Assembly (NCBI GenBank): GCA_001717015.1
Contig: MAGV01000045.1
Span: 1 to 10,765, forward strand
Reading direction: 5' to 3'
DNA from: Candidatus Methanosuratincola petrocarbonis (ex Vanwonterghem et al. 2016)
GTDB taxonomy: Archaea > Thermoproteota > Methanomethylicia > Methanomethylicales > Methanomethylicaceae
DNA: 10,765 nucleotides
The notes beneath the pieces were generated by a model. That model saw only the letters and a program-made list of their open reading frames with translations, did no database searches and was not told where the DNA came from. Position numbers and translations under genes: made by a program. Below are positions 6,736 through 10,765 of this stretch, piece after piece. Position 1 is the first letter of the stretch, and the number at the start of each line of letters is the position of its first letter.

Positions 6736-8227
6736 AACAGATGGCGAGTACCCTCTCTGGAGTAAGACCCCTATTGTCAAGGACCGCGGAGAGGCGCCCA
6801 CGCACCATAACCCCTAGACGATGACTGATCGTCAGGAGTTCGCCAAGATCCGACGATGAAACTACTATCCCGGCACCTCTGGAAGACAAGCCATAGATCA
6901 GACGATATATCTCCCGCCTTGCGTTAACATCCACTCCAAGTGTAGGCTCATCGCACAAGAACACCTTCGCGCCTCTGGCTATCCATTTTCCGAGGACAAC
7001 CTTTTGCTGGTTACCCCCGCTTAGCGTGGATACAACCTGCTGAGGCCCGGTTGTCTTTATGCTCAACCGATCTATCATCTCTCTAGCCATGTACTCTTCG
7101 CGGCTGGAGCTGGTAACTGGCAATAGGGAAAACAGCCGAAAACGCTCGAGCATCGGCAGTGTCATGTTCTGCCTGACAGACATTCGCATGACCAGACCCT
7201 GGACCAGACGATCCTCCGGTACTAGGACAACCCCCGATCTTACCGCCTGTTTTGGATCTCTGATTCGGGTTTGCACTCCGTCGATCTCCAGCGTGCCTTT
7301 GGCCAGCCGGCGTACGCCGTAGATGGCTTCCAATAAGGCGGTCCGGCCCGACCCGACAAGCCCGAAGAGGCCCAGAATCTCTCCGCGGCGTAGATCAAGG
7401 CTAATATCTCGGATCTGCCCATCCATTGTGGACAACCCACAAATCGAAAGGACCTTCTGCGAGGCGCCGAGAGGAGGCGGTCCTGGAAACTCCCTAGCGG
7501 CTCCTTCACCCGCCATTAACCCGATAAGCTCAGCTTTGTGGGTTCTTGATGCCTCGAGAGTCCTCACGGTTCTCCCGTTTCTCAAAACGGTGATTCGGTC
7601 TGCAATGTCAAAGATCTCCTCCAGCCGGTGCGAAACATAGATGAATGCGACTCCTGCCTTCCTCAGCCTTTGGATTGTTGTGAACAACACACGGGTCTCA
7701 GCGTCAGAAAAGGACGCAGTGGGCTCGTCGAGAATAATCAGGTTGGCGTTGGTCAGAAGAGCCCGCATCACCTCAACCATAGTCTGTTGGGCTGCAGTCA
7801 TCTCTGAGATCGGCTTAGATAAGTCCATGTCAGCATGCAGTTCGGCCCGAATCCTCTCCGCCTCTTCCCTCATTCTGTTCCAATCCACGGCGCCAAAGAT
7901 TCCTCTTGGATAAGAGCGACCGATGTAAAGGTTCTCAACCCCGGAGAAGAACGGTATGAGATTGCGATGCTGGTGAATGAACGCAATACCGAGATCTTGT
8001 GCGTCTCGCGGGTTGGCCAGCGAAACAGGTGCCTGCTTCCACAGGATGGTCCCTGAGTCCTTGTAATAGGCGCCAGTCACTATCTTAATGAGGGTGGACT
8101 TGCCTGCGCCGTTCTCACCCACCAGGGCATGGACCTCACCTGGTCGTACACCAAGGCTCACCTTGTCAAGAGCTACGACCCCAGGAAAACACTTAGTTAT
8201 GTCTCTCAGCTCGAGAAGATAATCCAA
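6710..8227 (-). CDS. RbsA-type sugar ABC transporter ATP-binding protein (two nucleotide-binding domains)
   Basis: This 505-residue cytoplasmic ATPase energises the importer and, as in RbsA/MglA/LsrA, carries two domains in one chain. Domain 1 has Walker A GENGAGKST (38-46), a Q-loop at Gln85-86, Walker B LIILDEPT (163-170) and an H-loop YVSHRLEE (197-204). Domain 2 has a degenerate Walker A GLVGSGRT with Arg for Lys, normal for the family, a canonical signature LSGGNQQK (402-409) and Walker B VFLCDEPT (423-430). Unusually, the domain 1 signature, normally LSxGQQQ-like, reads SEMTAAQQ (141-148). The start is TTG at 8227-8225, supported by AGGAGGG at 8235-8241 with a 7-base gap. It lies 128 bases after the binding-protein gene and overlaps the permease gene. 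Confidence 0.92.
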   Translation of the reverse strand: MDYLLELRDITKCFPGVVALDKVSLGVRPGEVHALVGENGAGKSTLIKIVTGAYYKDSGTILWKQAPVSLANPRDAQDLGIAFIHQHRNLIPFFSGVENLYIGRSYPRGIFGAVDWNRMREEAERIRAELHADMDLSKPISEMTAAQQTMVEVMRALLTNANLIILDEPTASFSDAETRVLFTTIQRLRKAGVAFIYVSHRLEEIFDIADRITVLRNGRTVRTLEASRTHKAELIGLMAGEGAAREFPGPPPLGASQKVLSICGLSTMDGQIRDISLDLRRGEILGLFGLVGSGRTALLEAIYGVRRLAKGTLEIDGVQTRIRDPKQAVRSGVVLVPEDRLVQGLVMRMSVRQNMTLPMLERFRLFSLLPVTSSSREEYMAREMIDRLSIKTTGPQQVVSTLSGGNQQKVVLGKWIARGAKVFLCDEPTLGVDVNARREIYRLIYGLSSRGAGIVVSSSDLGELLTISHRLGVMVRGRLSAVLDNRGLTPERVLAICYGEGDSVA

Positions 8228-8256
8228 CAGTCAACCCTCCTCAACGGTCGGGAAAC

Positions 8257-8294
8257 GGAAGCGGTGTGAGATGACGCATCTCTGCACCACTTCC
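8257..8294. promoter_or_regulatory. Long imperfect hairpin between binding-protein and ATPase genes
   Basis: GGAAGCGGTG and CACCACTTCC form outer arms with one mismatch, and GAGATG/CATCTC pair perfectly inside around a three-base loop, giving about 15 pairs. It lies in the 128-base gap after the binding-protein gene, just before the Shine-Dalgarno site of the ATPase gene. No clear T-run follows on the minus strand. In periplasmic transporter operons such intercistronic stems commonly protect the upstream mRNA, so that binding protein is made in excess over the membrane subunits. That role here is inference; a protein-binding palindrome is the alternative. Confidence 0.55.
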
Positions 8295-8355
8295 GCCTGG
8301 CGACCATTCCTGTCATGACGAGCCCGTTGCGGTGATTGTCTTGGGTCAGTCGAGT

Positions 8356-9273
8356 TCAGTCGCGGGTTATGAGCTGAGACTGCGCGTATATCTCGATGGC
8401 ACTCGGTCCCTGGCCACCAAAGATTCTCTCCAGTTGCTGGACGAGGATCTTTGCCATTCCCTCAAAGTCCTGAGAGACAGTGGCTACGAAAGGAGAGCCC
8501 TTTTTGATGAGGTCAATTGCCTGGCTTGTGCCATCTATTCCAGCGACCACGATGTCCTTCTGCCGTCCAGCGGCAATGATGGCCTGAGTGGCTCCGATAG
8601 CAGGTTCATCCCAGCCAGCCCAGACTGCCTTGATGGACCCGGGTTGCGGATTCGCAATAAGGATGCTCTCCATCGCTTTCCTTGCATCTTCAATTGGACC
8701 GGGCACCTGCACATGGTGTTCGGTAATGACTTTGACATCTGGATTCTCGGCAAGGACCGCTTCCAGAACTCGTGTGCGCTTGCGAACGCCATGGTGCGGG
8801 CGATGAGTGAAGACGACGATCCCCCCCTTATTGCCTATGGCGTTCAGTAAGTAGCTGGTCATCATGGCGGACATTACGTAGTTGTTTGATGTTACGTTGC
8901 ACGCGACCCCCGGGATCCATCCAGCGTCGCCGCCGAGGACGGGAATACCGGCCTGGTTAGCCTTTCTAATCTGATCCTTCAGTTGATTGGGATCAGCCAT
9001 GCCGAGAACAATGGCGTCGACCCTTCGGGCGATCATGTCTTCCATGCGGCTGGCCAAGGCACCGAAGTCGCCTTTTGTATCGATAGTGATGACATCCCAT
9101 CCCTTGCCCTTACCTTCCTTTTCAAACGCCTTTACCATTTGATTCGTGGTTACAGAAGCTAGATACGGGGTCAACATAGCTACGGTCTTCTTGGGAGCGC
9201 CAAACGCAGAGATGCTACCGAATGCTGTCACCAAAACCACTAAGACTACGACTAAGCTAATCAATCTGCGCAT
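8356..9273 (-). CDS. Periplasmic sugar-binding protein of the ribose type (Peripla_BP_4)
   Basis: This exported protein captures the sugar and delivers it to the permease. At 305 residues it matches RbsB/LsrB-like proteins. The N-terminus is a signal peptide (MRRLISLVVVLVVLVTAFG) ending near SAFGA. It has no lipobox cysteine, so cleavage by signal peptidase I is expected. Mature landmarks are the first-domain segment TVAMLTPYLASVTTNQMVKA, the block RMEDMIARRVDAIVLGMADP, IRKANQAGIPVLGGDA, KAVWAGWDEPAIGATQAI and DIVVAGIDGTSQAIDLIKKG followed by PFVATVSQDFEGMAK. The last two blocks hold ligand-contact positions of the hinge and C-lobe. A GTG at 9363 would add 30 residues before the signal peptide. 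I chose the ATG at 9273 because AGGAGGA (9281-9287) precedes it by 7 bases. It is the first transport gene after the regulator. Confidence 0.9.
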   Translation of the reverse strand: MRRLISLVVVLVVLVTAFGSISAFGAPKKTVAMLTPYLASVTTNQMVKAFEKEGKGKGWDVITIDTKGDFGALASRMEDMIARRVDAIVLGMADPNQLKDQIRKANQAGIPVLGGDAGWIPGVACNVTSNNYVMSAMMTSYLLNAIGNKGGIVVFTHRPHHGVRKRTRVLEAVLAENPDVKVITEHHVQVPGPIEDARKAMESILIANPQPGSIKAVWAGWDEPAIGATQAIIAAGRQKDIVVAGIDGTSQAIDLIKKGSPFVATVSQDFEGMAKILVQQLERIFGGQGPSAIEIYAQSQLITRD

Positions 9274-9382
9274 TTGCCCTTCCTCCTGAAGTTCATATTG
9301 CACTCTTCCCGATAGCTCGAGTCCGAAGCGTAACCCAATCCATTGAAGTACAGCACTTAGCACTACCCATTGGAAGGTTGCA

Positions 9383-9412
9383 TCAGTTGGTGTTCATTCT
9401 GAATCCCTCCTT
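9383..9412 (-). promoter_or_regulatory. Strong Shine-Dalgarno followed by a four-codon ORF in the binding-protein leader
   Basis: AAGGAGGG (9412-9405, minus strand) is followed after 7 bases by ATG-AAC-ACC-AAC-TGA (9397-9383). The site is as good as any real start in the window, but the frame ends at once. It lies in the 200-base gap between the SorC gene and the binding-protein start, about 110 bases before the latter. It may be a translated leader, a ribosome-binding standby or stabilising site, or a leftover of a lost gene. I see no clear promoter in the same gap. Confidence 0.35.
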
Positions 9413-9475
9413 CCCTCATCGATTTGGATCGGCTACTCGCTGGCTCGACAGTAATTGCGCAGCGACCAGTCCCGA

Positions 9476-10429
9476 CTACTCCCCACAGATGAGCTTTGCA
9501 GTCTGCACATCGGTCACGAGCATCTGAACTAGCCCCCCTTGCAGGGCACCCCTAATGGCTTCGACCTTGGAAGCTCCTCCCGCCACAGCGATAATGCGCG
9601 TATCCTTGCCGAGTTCCAAGAGAGAGACACCAATGAGCCGCGCGTCAAGCGGAGTGGTGACTATCCTTCCCGAAGCATCGAAGAAATCCACGCCGATGTT
9701 TCCGACCACACCTAGGTCTGAGAGAGACATCAGTTCACTCGCGGAGAAGAAACCCGGCTGTACCATTGTGGAATCTGGGCTCAGGGCGCCTATACCAACA
9801 ATGGCTACCTGTGCTTTCTTACCAAGATCAAGGGTCCTCTGAATGCTCGGCTCCCTCATAAACAAGTCCCGCACCTCGGAAGAAGCGACAACAGCAGGAG
9901 CATTAAGAAGGTAGTAGCGACCCGAGAAGGCATTGCCCACTTTTCTCGCAATGTCGTTACTGTGCCACCCCCCGCCCACCTGCCCCATTCCGCCTATGAT
10001 CGGGACGACTGAAACTTCACGCATCTTAGATGGATTTAAGTGGTCCGCCAACGCCAGAACCGTGGTACCACCCGACACAGCCAGGACCTGTCCGTTCGGC
10101 AGCACCCTGTCCAGAAGATCCGCACCCACGGCACCGATTGACTCCTTAACAGCGGCAGGATCCGTTGTCGCCGCGGGAACCACAACAACATCATCAAGCT
10201 TAAAACGTGACATCATTGTCCCACTCAATCTTGATTCATCCTCGTAAGGGCTCACTATCGAAATCCGTACAACGTTCCTTCGCCTAGCCTCGTTCAGCAG
10301 CCGACTAACGCCGGGACGCGACAATCCCAGCCTCTCTGCTATGTCCTGCTGAGTCAGTTGTTCATCATAGTACATTCTGGCAACCTTGATAAGCAGATCA
10401 ACTCGTGAGAAGTCACCGGCCCTCAACAC
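9476..10429 (-). CDS. SorC-family sugar-responsive transcriptional regulator
   Basis: This DNA-binding regulator probably controls the downstream sugar operon in response to a phosphorylated sugar. From the chosen start it has 317 residues, the usual family length. A helix-turn-helix lies at about 25-48 (LTQQDIAERLGLSRPGVSRL). The sugar-phosphate-binding domain shows AVSGGTTVLALADHL, VVPIIGGMGQVGGG, VGIGALSPDSTM, and a late VVGNIGVDFFDASGR. The open frame begins at a TTG at 10459, but AAGGAGG at 10445-10439 lies inside that extension and sits 9 bases before a GTG at 10429, which I take as the start. The gene is first in the operon, downstream of a good promoter, and LsrR, DeoR of Bacillus and SorC are relatives. 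Whether it represses or activates cannot be read from the sequence. Confidence 0.9.
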   Translation of the reverse strand: MLRAGDFSRVDLLIKVARMYYDEQLTQQDIAERLGLSRPGVSRLLNEARRRNVVRISIVSPYEDESRLSGTMMSRFKLDDVVVVPAATTDPAAVKESIGAVGADLLDRVLPNGQVLAVSGGTTVLALADHLNPSKMREVSVVPIIGGMGQVGGGWHSNDIARKVGNAFSGRYYLLNAPAVVASSEVRDLFMREPSIQRTLDLGKKAQVAIVGIGALSPDSTMVQPGFFSASELMSLSDLGVVGNIGVDFFDASGRIVTTPLDARLIGVSLLELGKDTRIIAVAGGASKVEAIRGALQGGLVQMLVTDVQTAKLICGE

Positions 10430-10465
10430 CGTGGCAGACCTCCTTGACCGACCCACCAAGTCTCA

Positions 10466-10514
10466 GGTGACGGTTGCACTTCTGGGCTACTCTTGACCTG
10501 GGTGATTGCAACTT
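10466..10514. promoter_or_regulatory. Near-direct repeat GGTGA..TTGCA.CTT in the sorC leader, candidate operator
   Basis: GGTGACGGTTGCACTT (10466-10481) and GGTGATTGCAACTT (10501-10514) on the plus strand share a GGTGA plus TTGCA plus CTT core with small indels and begin 35 bases apart. Both lie between the predicted promoter and the regulator start. The core GGTTGCA recurs at 9376-9382 in the leader of the binding-protein gene. A SorC-type regulator often binds its own leader, so these may be operator half-sites. The pattern is short and could be chance. Confidence 0.25.
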
Positions 10515-10558
10515 AGAGCAGCAAATTACGGCGCAGGTGAACATACGTGCAAGGACCG

Positions 10559-10765
10559 TCATTTGATCACATGGTAGCACAAGATGCCGGGTGGGTCAAG
10601 ACTCCGAACGCGTTGCCTCAGCACTTCCGCATAAGGGTCGAAGCTAAGCTGGCAGGATTTGCGCTCGTCCACACCGTGACATGCTCAGGCGGTGGAGCCC
10701 AGAGCCGGGTTTGAAGGCAGATACCGGTCGACGTCTTGCGAGGTGGCCTGCGGCTCCGGTGGGCA
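10559..10765 (-). pseudogene. Possible end of an upstream gene, interrupted by an in-frame TGA; unrecognised
   Basis: From the right edge one minus-strand frame reads protein-like residues to a TGA at 10687-10685. It then continues in the same frame for about 41 codons (including SCQLSFDPYAEVLRQRVRSL) to a TGA at 10561-10559. I do not recognise a family. The second half overlaps the predicted operon promoter. It may be the C-terminal end of a gene that continues outside the window, plus read-on sequence, or pure chance: two other minus-strand frames are also open over parts of the stretch. No other feature is visible here. Confidence 0.2.
10571..10599 (-). promoter_or_regulatory. Sigma-A-type promoter for the regulator and sugar operon
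   Basis: On the minus strand, TTGACC (10599-10594) and TACCAT (10576-10571) are separated by exactly 17 bases. They match the -35 consensus at five of six and the -10 consensus at four of six positions. TG one base before the -10 makes it an extended -10. Transcription would start near 10564, giving a leader of about 135 bases before the GTG of the SorC gene. A TGATCA palindrome lies at the predicted start site (10564-10569). Confidence 0.6.

Noticed and set aside
6175..6765. A 196-codon plus-strand frame opposite the permease gene
   Set aside because: It is rich in polar residues complementary to membrane-segment codons, a known artefact of antisense frames to hydrophobic genes.
6736..6801. 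Longer permease starting at GTG 6801
   Set aside because: It would overlap the ATPase gene by 92 bases and add a 22-residue extension unlike RbsC proteins; the ATG at 6735 gives the usual length.
9274..9363. Longer binding protein starting at GTG 9363
   Set aside because: It would put 30 residues in front of a clear signal peptide; the ATG at 9273 has a strong Shine-Dalgarno site.
9421..9475. TCGCTG/CAGCGA inverted repeat after the SorC stop as a terminator
   Set aside because: The stem is only six pairs with a 17-base loop and no T-run on the minus strand.
10430..10459. Longer SorC regulator starting at TTG 10459
   Set aside because: The best Shine-Dalgarno site lies inside this extension and points to the GTG at 10429.
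10600..10765. A tRNA or other RNA gene at the right end
   Set aside because: No cloverleaf with matching acceptor stem and T-loop GTTCRANNC could be found; the GGGTTTGAA stretch alone is not enough.
1..10765. CRISPR array or long tandem repeats
   Set aside because: No regularly spaced identical repeats are visible anywhere in the window.

Overview
The window (about 53-55% G+C by eye) most resembles an anaerobic Bacillota-type chromosome or a related lineage. The signs are strong AGGAGG-type Shine-Dalgarno sites, frequent GTG/TTG starts, a SorC-family sugar regulator, and IS110 and TnpB relics. The periplasmic binding protein has no lipoprotein cysteine, which is atypical for a monoderm, so the assignment is tentative.

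Bases 1 to about 2200 are a mosaic of broken genes. On the minus strand, in order of transcription, lie the C-terminal piece of a NagD-like HAD phosphatase (about 1504-1330), the C-terminal piece of an IS110-family transposase (1290 to about 1100), the middle of an extracellular sugar-binding protein (about 1100-376), and the C-terminal half of a CehA/McbA-like DUF3604 protein that runs off the left edge. On the plus strand a TnpB fragment (about 1500-2198) abuts the HAD piece at about 1500. It has lost its N-terminus, its C-terminus and its first RuvC aspartate. Bases 2199-2801 hold no convincing gene, but contain several hairpins and a start-less open frame; this may be a decayed structured RNA or another relic. 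An apparently intact dUTPase gene follows (2802-3224, plus).

Bases 3359-10600 form one coherent minus-strand sugar operon. A sigma-A-like promoter (10571-10599) precedes a SorC-family regulator. Next come a periplasmic sugar-binding protein, an RbsA-type double ATPase and an RbsC-type permease. The operon ends with a tryptophan-synthase-alpha-like TIM-barrel protein and an FGGY-family sugar kinase. The last four genes are tightly packed or overlapping. A long imperfect hairpin separates the binding protein from the ATPase.

The likely logic is import of a pentose-like or other polyol/sugar, phosphorylation by the FGGY kinase, and carbon-carbon cleavage by the TrpA-like protein. TrpA itself performs a retro-aldol cleavage that releases glyceraldehyde 3-phosphate. 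The set recalls the Lsr (autoinducer-2) system, which also pairs a SorC regulator, ribose-type ABC transporter, FGGY kinase and TIM-barrel enzyme, but here the barrel is from the TrpA family. This orphan TrpA-like enzyme in a catabolic operon is the most interesting item in the window.
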